Assembly: GCA_036925085.1 (NCBI GenBank)
Contig: JAUPFP010000006.1
Span: 9,105,461-9,169,460 of the forward strand
DNA length: 64,000 nucleotides
Reading direction: 5' to 3'
DNA from: Brachycybe producta
Taxonomy: Eukaryota > Arthropoda > Diplopoda > Playtdesmida > Andrognathidae
The notes under the pieces are model-generated. The model was not told the DNA's origin and searched no databases. It saw nothing but the letters and a program-made list of their open reading frames with translations. A program made the translations under genes and the position numbers. Shown piece by piece: positions 31,213-42,248 of this stretch; the stretch's first letter is position 1; every line of letters begins with the position of its first letter.

Positions 31213-33594
31213 TCACTTACGGGGTGGAGTTTCGAGGTTTTCCTTAGAGGTGCTGGCAGATTTGCCAGGGGCCTCTACGGAAGTTTCTCCCAGAGCCCAT
31301 CCGATGTGTGCTTCGATGCATTTTTGTCGGAGTGTGGATTCGAAGAGATCGTCCTCCACGTATACTTTGTTTGTTGTCATGGACACAGCTAAGTGCAGAG
31401 CCCGGCCTAGATCTCGGCCTAAGATGGCTTCGTGCCGGCCGGTAATCACTAGTAAGTGCCCTCGCACAGCGTGGGGGCCTAGCTGGACCGTCGCGGCGAG
31501 TCGCCCCACCACGGTGATCCTTTGGCCTCCCACACCCTGAATGTTGGGTGGGATTAACACAGGCTCGATTTCGAACTTGTGTTCCTGCGCGAGTTCAATG
31601 GTGATAACGCTGCCCGTAGCTCCGGTGTCCGCGAGCATCCGTATACTCTTTCCGTTGATCGTGACGGCGATGCGCGGGTTCTTGTCGCTGGCATCATAGT
31701 CTCCGACTTCTTGAGGTGAACAGCTGCTTACCAGCTGCTCATACACCGTTGTCATTAGTCTTCGGCAGCAGGAGTGGCCCTTCGTCGGCGATTGGGTTCC
31801 GGGAGCCATGATGGCTATTGTTTTATTTTCACGGCACCCAATCTCCTTGACGGATTGTTTAAGGACGTCGAGCGTGTCCTGCCAAACGATTAGCTCGTCC
31901 GGGGTCCATTTATGTGCAGGAGCCCGGTCGAGCACCTTGACTGGTATATCCTCAGAGTCGTCAGAACTGTCGTTGTCGGGTTTATCAGGAGTAGGCGCTC
32001 CGGCGGCTGAGTCTGCTGCTGGAAGAGGAATCCGGCGGATTTGTCCCGCCACTCTTATTAGAGCAAACTCAACGCCGTCTTCGGTGATGATATCCGTTTC
32101 AGGCACCTCTCCTTTGATGTCGTAGTCGGTAACCGGCTCCCCAAACTGCTTGATTGCAACCTTCTTCTTTGGTTGCCGACACTCACGGACGAAATGCCCC
32201 AGTTTGCCACAATTATAACACGTCGACTTACTCTTGTCGAACGTGCGAGTGGTCTCTGGTTGGGGGTCCGCTGCAGAGTGTCGGTTAGAATTGGTGGCAG
32301 CAGTCTGACTAGGCTTTTTATCATGCCTAGACCGGTGTGGTTTGTCTTTAGGGCTGGCGGCTGCCGCCGGCTCCTGGTCGGTCTTCGATGCTCCTTTACC
32401 CGACTGTGAATCAGCTGCGGGTTTTGGTTCCGTCGGCCATTTATCCAAGGACAGCAGGACCACCTCCATATTGAGGACGGCGTTTGCGAAGTCCTTGAAC
32501 GACGTCGTCGATGCGTGGTGCGCGGCGTTCTGTATGGTGGGATGTAGAGCGCGGCGCAACTGGCTTATACGCAGCTGATCGTCAAGTTGCGGGTAAACTC
32601 GGTCGCCGAGTATCATAAACTCCCAGATGAAAGCTTGTGTACTCTCACCTTCCTTCTGGAGCATCTCTGTATACTTTTTCTCCAAGATGGCCAGTTCGTT
32701 CGGCTTCCCGAACGTATCTACCATCTGTACTCTCAGTGCTGGCCAAGGAATGTCCTGAAGCTCATACCTCAGTTTACTCAGCCACGTACGGGCGGCCCCA
32801 GTGAAACACCCCGTGATGTATTCCTCCTTGTGGTGGTCTTTCCAACCGTACAGGTGTGCTACTTCCTCGAATTCTTCCAGGAAGGGACGGAAACCTGTCA
32901 ATCCGTTGAATTTTTGGATTGAATCGGCAGGGTGGCGACCGCTGTATTTCTTATTGAACTCTTCCACGGAGGGTTCTCTGGGGGTTGGTCGATAGATGCC
33001 ATCCTGGACGTTTGACATTCCAGCCGGCATCAGACCTACCCCTTGCGGTGGAAAACGTGGCGCGTAAACTGAAGTGCCTTGTGTCGCTCCTTGGTTAGGC
33101 TGTTGTTCCGGGGGTGTCGAGCGGCGACCGCTACGTGCAACCCGGACAAGCGAGTGAGGAGAATCAGCACGTGTCGTAATCGGTATTTCCGCACGCTCAT
33201 CTCTGTGACGCGGATCATCTGACTGCCCTTGTTGTTGCCAGTCAGGGTTACGCGGTAGACGACGTGTGTGCGGTGTGTAATGTCTTTCGTAACGATCGTG
33301 ACGCTCTCTGTAGCCAACATAGGGGGCTGAAGAGGCGTCCGAGTCATCGTCGCGAAGTCGGTGTGTGCGTGTTGTCCGCCGTGGTGTAGTCGGTCGATTC
33401 GGTGTGAATCGGTCGTCTATGAACTGCGACATACGAGTCGAGAGTGCAGCCACTTGTTGTGACAGGTGGTCAAACTCGGCCCCAGTCGGCCGCGGCGGTG
33501 GTGTCACATCAGTAGTCACGGGTACTTCCAACAGATCTTCGTGCGAACCCTGGTGATCAGACAGGGACCCCGTATTGTCGTGTGAGGTAGCCAT
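31213..33594 (-). CDS. Gag-protease polyprotein of the LTR element (793 residues)
   Basis: The N-terminal 200 residues are charged and probably disordered. A capsid-like region at about 225-385 contains FRPFLEEFEEVAHLYGW, TGAARTWLSKL and a YTEMLQKEGESTQAFIWEF segment, as in retrotransposon Gag (CA) domains. A single CCHC zinc knuckle CYNCGKLGHFVREC occupies 459-472 (Cys459, Cys462, His467, Cys472). A retropepsin-type aspartic protease follows, with the catalytic LADTGATGS (Asp656) and the later ILGRD motif (724-728). The frame stops shortly after the protease and does not continue into a reverse transcriptase. The start MATSHDNTG follows a 2.4-kb leader. In cells such proteins assemble particles around element RNA in the cytoplasm. 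The domain order is typical of Ty3/gypsy relatives, but the class is inferred from Gag and PR only. Confidence 0.9.
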   Translation of the reverse strand: MATSHDNTGSLSDHQGSHEDLLEVPVTTDVTPPPRPTGAEFDHLSQQVAALSTRMSQFIDDRFTPNRPTTPRRTTRTHRLRDDDSDASSAPYVGYRERHDRYERHYTPHTRRLPRNPDWQQQGQSDDPRHRDERAEIPITTRADSPHSLVRVARSGRRSTPPEQQPNQGATQGTSVYAPRFPPQGVGLMPAGMSNVQDGIYRPTPREPSVEEFNKKYSGRHPADSIQKFNGLTGFRPFLEEFEEVAHLYGWKDHHKEEYITGCFTGAARTWLSKLRYELQDIPWPALRVQMVDTFGKPNELAILEKKYTEMLQKEGESTQAFIWEFMILGDRVYPQLDDQLRISQLRRALHPTIQNAAHHASTTSFKDFANAVLNMEVVLLSLDKWPTEPKPAADSQSGKGASKTDQEPAAAASPKDKPHRSRHDKKPSQTAATNSNRHSAADPQPETTRTFDKSKSTCYNCGKLGHFVRECRQPKKKVAIKQFGEPVTDYDIKGEVPETDIITEDGVEFALIRVAGQIRRIPLPAADSAAGAPTPDKPDNDSSDDSEDIPVKVLDRAPAHKWTPDELIVWQDTLDVLKQSVKEIGCRENKTIAIMAPGTQSPTKGHSCCRRLMTTVYEQLVSSCSPQEVGDYDASDKNPRIAVTINGKSIRMLADTGATGSVITIELAQEHKFEIEPVLIPPNIQGVGGQRITVVGRLAATVQLGPHAVRGHLLVITGRHEAILGRDLGRALHLAVSMTTNKVYVEDDLFESTLRQKCIEAHIGWALGETSVEAPGKSASTSKENLETPPRK

Positions 33595-35999
33595 GATTAA
33601 TGAAGTGGCTTGTGTAATGTGAATGTGCGGTGATGAACGAGTCCGGCGAAGTCCAAGTCGTTGTGTGCAGCTCCGAGGGTTCTCGAGTACACTCTGAGCT
33701 ATACTTTCGGGTTCCAGTATGATGGGACTCGTTCAGTTCGTGAAGTTGTAGGTCGGTGATGTCACTGCGCGTTGGCAATTTAGTGCTTGTCGGCAACCGA
33801 CACTATCGTACTCTTATACACTGAGTAACGATAGATTACCTAAGCTTGTGACGTGTATAACGAAGTGGCCGTTCACTCCGTTAGTGTGGTGATGGTTGTA
33901 TCGTGTTGATCGTGTTCTCAGTTGGGCGTGTGACGAGTTTTGGTTCCCAACTGGTGTGGCGTCGTGAGTTCTTTATTGAGCGTCAGATTTTGGAAGGATC
34001 TCACTCGACACGTGGTATTTGGCGACCACGTGGAGGTTACGAGAATTCCAAAAACCTCAATAAAGAAACAGCAGATGTACAATACAACCTCGAGCGTGGT
34101 ACACCACCCAATCAAGATTGCACTGCGGAAAGTGAATTAGAAATGAAAGTATTGCAATTGCCTGAAGAAGAGGAAAGCAATACGAAGAGTAAAGCTAGAG
34201 CGCGGTGCCCGCACTTTTAGTTTTACTTGAAAACAAGAATGAAGAGTGTGTGTGTGAAGAACACACAAAGAACAAAAAGTTCAAGATGGCTGAACTTTTT
34301 TTAAATGCACAAACAAAGGAGAAGTTCAAGAGAAGAAAGCTGTTTTACTTGAAAAGTTTAAAACTTAGGTGCGGTGCCCGCACATCAAAAGTTTTAATTT
34401 AGTTTTATTAAAAAAGTAAAACAGTGGAGAAATTGAAGTGTGTTCAACAAGCTAAATGCTTGGTGAACCAGAAGAAATGTTCAGACTGAAGAAATTTTGA
34501 GTCCTTACTGCTGGATGGCTCTGGATGAAAAAGACAGAGTCAGTGCCCAGTGAGGGACTATGTTGAGTAGAATGAAGAGGTCCGTAGGTGGCGCTGTGGT
34601 GGCCACTTCCGGTTCAGTTTATTGCAATGTCCAAAAATTGATGATTGAAAAGTTCCTCCGGGGCACGTTTTTATGGTGGCCAGGAGAAAGACACAAAAAG
34701 AGAGAAAATTCAAAGAAAAAGAGAAGTTTTCTCTAACAAGAGGAACTCCGCCAGGGGGCGCGTGAGTGCAACCCTCTGGAAGAGAAGAGAAGAGAAGAGA
34801 ACACAAAAAGATGAGAGAAGGTACAACAATGAGTCACATGGAGCGAAAAACCGCTCCGTTGGCGCTTTTTGAAGAGTGTCCGGTCGATCCAAGATGGCGG
34901 CCGGGCTTCAGTGCTGTCCAATGGAGAAAGTTCATGTGATGATGCATTGAGGTGATGATGATGAAGAAATTGAAGAACATGACTTGGGACATAGAGGGTC
35001 CCAAGGGAAACACAAGTGTAAAAACAAAGAACAAAGAAAAGGGGGGACAAGAAAGTCCCACGTGGCTAGGAAAAGTGTGTTCTAAGCTTGTAAGCCCCCT
35101 AACAATGAAATAGAGCTAGGGAGAATCTTGCTCGAAAATTAAAGATGAAGAGTGAAGATAATAGGACATTTTAAAAGACACACACGTCCTTTAAAAGCCT
35201 ATTAATAGGTGGATAGATTAGTAGATGAGATTTGTTTGCTCATCTCATAATGAGACTGCAAACTCCTCTCGGAGAGTAAAAAGAATTTGTTTAAAGTGTT
35301 GCCCACGTGGTGTGGGTTTCACTTTGAAAATTAAAGAAGAGTGAAGGTGACAGTGGGTGATTGTAATGGAAACATGAAATACAAAAACACGGACGGAAAC
35401 ACGTGTGTCCAAACGGTTGTCCACGTTTCCGAGTGCTAAGCGGTCAGCAGACAAGAGTTCGTTCCCACGTGTCTCTAAGGACAGGACACAGAATCGCGCG
35501 GTCGACACGTGGTGTGTGTAGCCACAAGTCTCTTCCGCGATTCCACAAAAAACGGTGCCATGCGGTTGGCTTTGACGTGATCGAGGGCCTCCATACATGG
35601 TCCCAACATAAAAAGGCGCCACGCGGTTGGCTTTGACGCTATCGAGGGCCTCCATACGTGGTTCCAACACAAAGGACGCCGCGCGGTTGGCTTTGACGTG
35701 ATCGAGGGCCTCCATACGCGGTTTTACAAAGGCGCCACGTGGTCGACTTTGACGCTATCGAGGGTCTCCACACGTGGTTCCAACACAAAGGACGCCGCGC
35801 GGTTGACTTTGACGTGATCGAGGGTCTCCATACACGGTTTTACAGACAGGCGCCACGCGGTTGACTTTGACGCTATCGAGGGTCTCCATACGTGGCTCCA
35901 ACATAGAAAGGACGGACGAAGCCTCGTGAGGCACAATCACGAGACTTAGGACAAAGGACGGCTTCTGTTTACAGGTCGGAGAAGGCAGATGGAGCTATA
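33595..35999 (-). other. Long 5' leader of the LTR element
   Basis: A 2.4-kb untranslated region between the primer-binding site and Gag. It holds a tandem array at 35566-35915, a purine-rich (gaaga)n stretch near 34778-34800, and many cacgtgg/ccacgtg (E-box-like) sites. Packaging signals are usually found in this region; nothing more specific can be shown. Confidence 0.6.
35566..35915 (-). repeat. Tandem array of about six 55-61-bp units in the leader
   Basis: Each unit contains ctttgacg(tg/ct)atcgaggg followed by tctccatac or cctccatac, (a/g)(t/c)gtgg or cggt, then ggcgcc or ggacgcc and cacgcggt. Units alternate between a gtgatcg and a gctatcg type, i.e. a dimeric higher-order pattern. Overlapping minus-strand chance frames read repeats of MEALDSVKANR-like peptides, which I regard as a by-product. 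Confidence 0.85.
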
Positions 36000-36015
36000 C
36001 CCCGCACCTCCACCA
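36000..36015 (-). other. Primer-binding site, tRNA-Ala-like
   Basis: On the plus strand ccccgcacctccacca lies two bases from the 5' LTR. Read as a tRNA 3' end it gives a CACCTCC acceptor strand, discriminator A and CCA, which from memory resembles animal tRNA-Ala ends. The minus strand thus offers tggtggaggtgcgggg as the primer-binding site. Confidence 0.75.
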
Positions 36016-36017
36016 AA

Positions 36018-36704
36018 TGTGAGCTTTTGACATCAACCAATATTTTATTACCAACCTTTAGATGACATTTTCTACTTTTCGTTTCTTCTCTGAGCAGTAT
36101 GACACCTGCACAGAGAAGATCCGAGCTGTAGAGAGAGCTGGATGGAGATAGATTGTAGTCACTCTTCTGCATGGGGGTGAAATCGATGCAGGAGAGTGGC
36201 GGCCATCTCTCTCTCTTCCGGTTGATGCTGATATACATCTTCTCCATCGGTATTCCGACTAGAGAAGATGTTGTAGCTGCTGAGAATCGTATAGCTCCTG
36301 CCCTATGAAACCTCCGGCCTCTGAAGAGAAGTTATTTACAGAGACATAAAGACAACGCTACTTCTTGTTACAACACTTTTATTCATTCCTTGTAAGAAGT
36401 ACAGATACAAGGGTGAATAGTAATATACTAACTGGAAATCCTCAGGCCCATTGATTTGGAATGTATCGCAAAAACAGGCAAAGGAAAGAACTGAGGAACA
36501 AAGAGGAACATGGTCCTTTTATACCTTGGACCTGTGTACACCTGCGAGGTGTAACCAGGTCCAAGTGACCATGGTCCTTTATGTATCAATCCGCCACTTG
36601 GGCATGAGTCAGAAAGGTGAGTCAGAGAGGAGGGAGGGACGGTTGAGAGTTGTTTACCCCCCAGGCTATGGTTTTGGCGGGATCACGATTTACAGGGTGT
36701 TACA
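36018..36704 (-). repeat. 5' LTR of the gag-pro/orphan element
   Basis: Same length as the 3' LTR. It ends in the family terminus gggtgttaca on the plus strand and is followed by TGCT. Confidence 0.9.
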
Positions 36705-36708
36705 TGCT

Positions 36709-37221
36709 ACTCTTAGGCGAAACTTCCAAATTGCTTCATGTTTTTCTTACAAAATTGCCTCCATTGAGCATTATATATATATAAACCAAAAACAAGAAGC
36801 AATTTTGTACTTTTTGAATACAATTTTTAAGTTAGCAAGCAGTTCAGCAGTTTAGCAAAGAAGATGCAACGAAAAACAAAAATGGCCACCAAGAGACTAA
36901 TAAATAATTAGTCTCTTGGTGGTTATTTTCCTTTCAAAATTTTGTTTAGCAGTTTTGTGCATATAATTAGTAATTATATACACAAACTGTGAAACAAATG
37001 CATTGCTAAAGCAATTAATTTTGCATCAGCGTTTGGATTTGCGTCGACATTCATATGGATTGGCAGTAAAACTTCAATGTGTGTAGTAGTGCCTTGTCTA
37101 GCCATTCTTTTTAGATTTGAATAATTACGCCGCCAGCTTGCTCAAAGGGCCTATATCAGAGGGACAAGTTAGTCTTAAAAACTACATTACCAAATTACAA
37201 TAATCACAACGAATAAAAGTC
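36709..37221. other. Non-coding flank of the LTR element
   Basis: AT-rich. It includes a perfect-looking hairpin at 36884-36922 (accaagagactaat ... attagtctcttggt). Some phrases (gttagcaagcagttcagcag) recall the MITE family that follows. Confidence 0.45.
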
Positions 37222-37563
37222 AAGACTGCATATTTGCATTCTACAGCTTTAAAGCTAATGTGCTGCTCATTTTTTTAGCAGCAAAATTTAATGCTACGAA
37301 GCTGCTACGTCATAATCAGCTGAGGTGCCATTTTCATTTTTCATGAGATCTGATAGGTTAGTTAGTATTTCAACACTTATGACCTGCTGCAAAATATCAA
37401 ACCAAAATGGAAGCTTCATAAATCAACCAGCAGCAGTTTGCTAACTTTGCTTTTTAAAGACACATTAAAACACAAATAAGCAGAAACATGAAAAGCTACA
37501 AAAAAAAAAGCAATCCAAAGCTTGGTTTTAAAGCTGCAGATAGCATACTGTATATGCAGTCTG
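37222..37563. mobile_element. CAGACTGTATAT-family MITE, copy 2 (342 bp)
   Basis: Ends caagactgcatatttgc and, inverted, gcatactgtatatgcagtct. The interior matches 18802-19245 but lacks that copy's long internal hairpin. No target duplication could be read. Confidence 0.6.
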
Positions 37564-37569
37564 TTTCTA

Positions 37570-38440
37570 TTAGCTATTTACTAAATGGACACAGCCTTAT
37601 CTGCAGACCATGATTGAATATACAATTTTATTGCTTAGTTCTCTTAAAAAAGTGGACAATTACTAATTGGAAGAGGAAAGAAGAAAAAAAAGCTGTTAAA
37701 CCACTTTCAGAAATCCCATTGCCTTTAATATATTGAAACTATACTAAACAAATGTTAAGAGAGACCCACTACTATCATCACCTGGCCCTTAATAATAAAA
37801 AAAATATATAGCGCTACCAGCTGCTGTTAGCTTTCTTTTTCATCTATTACCCTTTTTTTCTCTAGCTTTTATGTCATTGTCAAATGTGGTTTATGCATCT
37901 GAGTCGATTAAAGGAAGCAATTTTGCTTATTAGGTTGGGATTAAACCATTAAAAAAAAGCCGAGCTTCAAATTTCAGGTACTTTTTTTTTCTTTCTTTTC
38001 TTAAAAGATTTTCATGAAAAGGTTTTCTTCTTATTATTTCTATCCTTGTCTTTATTATTTTTCTTACTCGTAAGTGGCTAGAAATATCTCCACTTTCTTT
38101 AGAGCAAAACCTATTTTTTTCTTCTTCTTCTTCTTGGGTTCCCTTTTTTCTTTCTTTCTCCAAATATATAACAAAAAAAAAAACACTATCCTCTCTGAAT
38201 TTCCTATAAAGGAACCCCAAAAAAAAACCGAAAGAAGAGTGTTTATGATGATGACGTGCTCCATAAAAAGTGCCAAGAAAAAAGCGCGCTTGCAAAAAAA
38301 TGCATGCTGGATTGCTGGGGGTTCACTTCAGATAAAATAGCATTGATCATTCTGTTGCTCTCTTTGATGGAGCACGAAAAACGAGTCCCTTCTTTTAAAA
38401 ATGAATATCTCAAGATTTTCTAATACAATACCACAATCAT
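37570..38440. other. Non-coding stretch
   Basis: AT-rich with polyT/(CTT)n tracts. The Lys/Phe-rich frames at 37930-38340 are low-complexity and occur on both strands over the same bases. Confidence 0.45.
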
Positions 38441-38447
38441 TTTTAAC

Positions 38448-38690
38448 ATACCCGGTAACCTTATGGTGCTGGAGGTCTTCCGGGTTCGAATCACGGTTCA
38501 AGCATGGTTGGTGTGTTTGTTTTTCATACTGTCTCTGTCATTGTAGAGTTGACGTCAGACAGGACAGCCGGTCGTAAAACACATTTCATCCAATTCCACC
38601 GGCCCGACTGCCCCATCATCATCATCTCTCATCATTCATCGTCATCACTTGATCGGGTCGGTCAGTGATGAGTCGATGAATGAATGAAAC
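38448..38690 (+). mobile_element. tRNA-related SINE, probable
   Basis: Contains a good Pol III B-box-like gggttcgaatcacgg after aggtcttccg, then a non-tRNA body (gacgtcagacaggacagccg) and a tail rich in catcatcatc and gaatgaatgaaa. The A-box half is not recognisable, so the tRNA part looks 5'-truncated. The atcatc-rich 3' end recalls the RTE LINE 3' end in this window (atgatgatga). Confidence 0.5.
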
Positions 38691-38694
38691 ACTT

Positions 38695-39690
38695 TGTGAA
38701 GAAGAAGAATCTTTAACGCAACCTCTAAAAAAAAGAAACAATACTGGTCAATACATTAAATACGTTAATCAATTATTTTTTCAAATTATGTTTACGAACA
38801 AAACTTTTGATTCGAAATTTGAAAAAAATTATTCTGTAAGCAGCCGCAAAGGCCTGTGGCACAGAGACAAAACTCCAATATCGGCTTGTGAAATGCATTG
38901 TCAAAACATAAATTTCGACACCCAATAATAATTGCAATATGTTCTGGGTGCAGTTCAGCTACGAGTGGCGCACCATCCACCTGTGGAATACACTGACAGC
39001 ATTCCATTGTTTTTTGTTTTGTTTTTCAATTGTAGTCAGTTTGAAGGAAGCTGCTTCATTCACAACCAGTAAGTACGTGGAGCTATTTTGTGGCGACACA
39101 AAAATGTTTCGTGTGAAGCACGACTCTTACTGAGATATTAATTGTTTTTAAACAGGTGACGTTTAACCTGCGCCACCTCATATTATATGCAATGTTACAA
39201 GTTGTATATTCTTGTCTACCTTCTATGTATTTGCCCATTGAGATGCTTTCCCCCCCCCCCCCCTCTCTTCGTATATCTTCTCCCCATCCTTTTCTATGCA
39301 CTTTTCCATATTACTACTCACTAAAATTACTATAACCCGAGTTGGAATGGCAGCTGTTTCGGTTCCATAAACAACAACTGTTGTGTGTTATCCTTGTGAG
39401 GGCTTATATATTTTTTTTCTTCTTCTACATATCTTGAGGGAATATACATATATATATATAGGCTATATATTGTTTGGTAGTATCTTATGTATATTAGTAT
39501 ATTACACACCTTAACATAATAACACTGCTTTTATCATTCTTTCCCTCCCATCCCTCACTCCACCCCCACCTTTTCCTTTCAATCTCATTCGTAAAAGTGA
39601 CAATGAAGTGTTCGATGAATCTATAAACAAACAAGAAAATTAAACAAAAAACATGCTTTTTGGGATATTTCGCTTTTATATATAATACCC
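38695..39690. other. Non-coding stretch
   Basis: Nothing recognised. C-run at 39251-39262 and a (TA)n at 39447-39460. Short frames here lack domain features. Confidence 0.45.
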
Positions 39691-39695
39691 CCTCT

Positions 39696-39850
39696 TGTCT
39701 TGTTGGTGTAGTGGGTTAGTGTCGCAAACCATGGTAAGTGTTGGTCATGGGTTCAATCCCTTGCAGTGTGAATTATTTTCAAATATTACAGAAGGTGGTG
39801 GGACAAACAAATTTGGAAGCTAAATAAAAGTGAGTAATAAATGTTCTCTC
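39696..39850 (+). mobile_element. tRNA-derived SINE or tRNA-like pseudogene
   Basis: gttggtgtagtgggttagtg fits a Pol III A-box and catgggttcaatccctt fits a B-box at about the right distance. It does not fold convincingly as a full tRNA acceptor stem and has no clear anticodon arm. A roughly 80-bp unrelated tail follows. SINE is the better reading. Confidence 0.5.
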
Positions 39851-39883
39851 TTAATCTATATTAGTCTTTATGTATTACAAAAG

Positions 39884-40395
39884 TGATGTCAGTAACAAGT
39901 AAAACACACAAGTTTACAAGTGAATGACTTGTAAACCACAAAAGATCACTTGTTAACTAACAAGTGTAGTTGCCAAACTAGTTGCTGACACTTGTTGCCA
40001 ACCAAATATTTTCTACCCTAACTCATAAAGGTAGATTTACTAGATTGTCCTACAAGTGTTTTAAAATTAAACATAATGTCCTTTACTATCTCGTATTTCT
40101 ATTAAAATACACACAGCTTATTCCCTAGACATTTTTGACAAAGTGCTAGGGAATTACACACAATGAAAAGAAAACGACTATTTTATGAATACTGACACTT
40201 TTTGTTAACTACACTTGTTACAAACAAGTCCAATTTCACTTTTTCCTGACAACTTGTGATCTACAATTGTAATCTACAATCTTACTGTTACTCACAAGAC
40301 CTGTAATTTTGTGTACACATGTTGGTGAAACATGCTGTGATTACAAGAATTGTAATCAACAATTGTTACTCACAAGACTTGTAGTTTTGTTAAAC
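39884..40395. repeat. acaagtg-rich inverted repeat region
   Basis: Many short acttgt/acaagt words occur in both orientations, with the two ends roughly inverted (aacaagtaaaacacacaagt against acttgtagttttgtt). Possibly an old MITE. Confidence 0.35.
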
Positions 40396-40429
40396 GGACC
40401 CATGGATTTAATGTGTAAACTGCTCTAAG

Positions 40430-40515
40430 ATCACTGGTGATTCTGTTTTTCTGAATCAAAATTAAGATAAACCTGAAAGTGTTTTAGAAACTAGAAGGGT
40501 GGCTAACCTATCCTA
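40430..40515. repeat. CTAGAAG fold-back repeat, fragment
   Basis: gtgttttagaaactagaagg followed by gtggcta. Only the left arm is seen. Confidence 0.45.
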
Positions 40516-41841
40516 TTCAAAAACGTTTTTTAAAATAAATTGTAGCTTCAATATGACAAGAAGAAACAATTTTGCTTTTTGTTGTTGTTGTTTTACCTAT
40601 TTTCAATCAAATAAATAAAATCGAATTATTCAAATTATACAAAACTCCTTCTTCAATGGAATTTTTTTCCTGCATGTGTGATTTAGCCCTAAGGTCAAGA
40701 TTCCACATGCCGATAAGGACAACTGAAAATAATTGCATAGTTTAAATAATTGTATTCTATTTATTTGGCAGAAAATAGGCAGAAAAAAAAACTGAATTTG
40801 TTACAACTTTTTTTCTTCTTCTTCCAAATTTGATAAATTTTACTTTTCAGTCGCATTTTTAAGTCAGCATTTTCAAGTCAGCATTTTCTGCAATTTGGAA
40901 CCTTAAGTTTAAATTTGTTTTCAGCTACAAAAAAAGTTAAATTTAAATTTTTCCAAGAGCAATCAATATTGAGAGAAAAATAAACTTTTTAATAAAACAA
41001 ATGCTAATGAATTACATCCTATTTATTCATTAAAAACCAATCTTGTTAACATAAACAAAAGCTAAAAACCCCGAGTTTTATTTGAACTCAAACAGATCGA
41101 TTTACCCCCCAACTTTTCTTCTTCTTCTTCTGGATATGCTCCAGATCTACTTCATATAAAGTAGTTAAAAGTGGAGGAGTCTCCATATAGAACATTATCT
41201 TCTGAAAATATTTAAGGAACACAGATAAAAAATAAATAAATCCTAAGATCAAAAAGGGTTGAAACAAATAAGAGAAAAAAAAGTAAGGAATTCAGTCTCA
41301 TCATCAAGGAGCCACTTCGTTTTCCACACGGTTGAATCCTTTTACTTGAATTGCTGTCCAATTTCATGATGATCACGATCATGATGATTCGCTTAGTATC
41401 AACCTCCTAACCCTTATCCATTCTCAAACATGAGATATTACCCCATTCACACCAAACCCCTCAACCCTTTTCATAAAATAACAAAGTAAATATTACAAAA
41501 AAAAAACCCTACCGTTTTTCAGTACAAGCTCTTTTATTTCTACTAAGACATGCTTTTTGTTTTTGTTTTGGGGGGGGACAACAATAGTCTAATTTGTTTT
41601 ATTTTGTTGAAAAGTACTTTTAATTTAAGGTAGCCTCCCTTCCTATAAAGGCGTATCCTGGACAGGTCATTCAAGGATCCTCAGTCAAAATTTGATAAGA
41701 ATAACAGGTCGCACTAAGTTGAGGAGGCTGCAGTGTACAAAATTTCAGCTTTCTCTAGGTCATTATGGGGAAAGTTGGTAAAATAGCAGAAATACAAAAT
41801 CCACGCAAAATAGGACAACTGTCTTTATCAACGTAAATAAA
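40516..41841. other. AT-rich non-coding stretch
   Basis: Homopolymer and (TTC)n tracts. No gene or repeat family recognised apart from short duplicated phrases. Confidence 0.45.
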
Positions 41842-42186
41842 AGCGGGTCATACTAAAAGGCGTGATGGGCGTGTAAGGTTATTTTACATTGTTTTTCACC
41901 ATTCCAGTACATTTGAAGGTAGGTAATGCTATTTTAAGGTACATACACTTAGTACACATTAATTAAAGTCATTACTCATTAACTACCTGGAAAAAAAAAT
42001 TTTCCGCGGTTTTTTTAATTTTTTAAAATTTTTTAAAGGGCATAATGACTTTAATTAATTTGTACTAAGTGTATGTACCTTAAAATAGTATTACCTACCT
42101 TCAAATGTACCGGAATGGTGAAAAACAACGTAAAATAACCCTACACATCCAACACGCCCGTTACGCCTTTTAGTATGGCCCGGCCC
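41842..42186. mobile_element. Fold-back MITE with about 130-bp inverted arms
   Basis: The left arm starts gggtcatactaaaaggcgtg and contains ttaaggtacatacacttagt. The right arm is the reverse complement, ending acgccttttagtatggccc. A short non-repeated loop lies around 41985-42040. No clear target duplication. Confidence 0.75.
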
Positions 42187-42248
42187 AAATTGAAGATGAA
42201 AACTAGGCACTTCGATTTACATTACACACTTTCGTTTCGAGTTAAAAC

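Larger units (their letters stand above)
26450..36704 (-). mobile_element. Young non-autonomous Ty3/gypsy-like LTR element: gag-protease plus orphan frame, no pol
   Basis: A fossil-class element named as such. Two 687-bp LTRs (26450-27136 and 36018-36704) are nearly identical; I noticed about one differing base. The element is flanked by TGCT at 26446-26449 and 36705-36708. On the minus strand the order is 5' LTR, primer-binding site, a 2.4-kb leader with a tandem array, Gag-protease, a 1.5-kb spacer, the orphan frame, a purine-rich tract, 3' LTR. No reverse transcriptase, RNase H or integrase can be seen in any frame of the interior. Both long frames are open, so it looks whole for its type, with no breaks noted. 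Its age is very young by LTR identity. It must rely on an autonomous relative for reverse transcription and integration. Its high GC content contrasts with the AT-rich surroundings. Confidence 0.9.

Noticed and set aside
35245-35936. Repeat-containing minus-strand frames with MEALDSVKANR-like units
   Set aside because: They arise from the tandem array in the LTR element's leader, in several frames at once; no start or domain supports a protein.
39696-39770. Genuine tRNA gene
   Set aside because: A- and B-box-like words are present but acceptor and anticodon stems do not form; a SINE is more likely.
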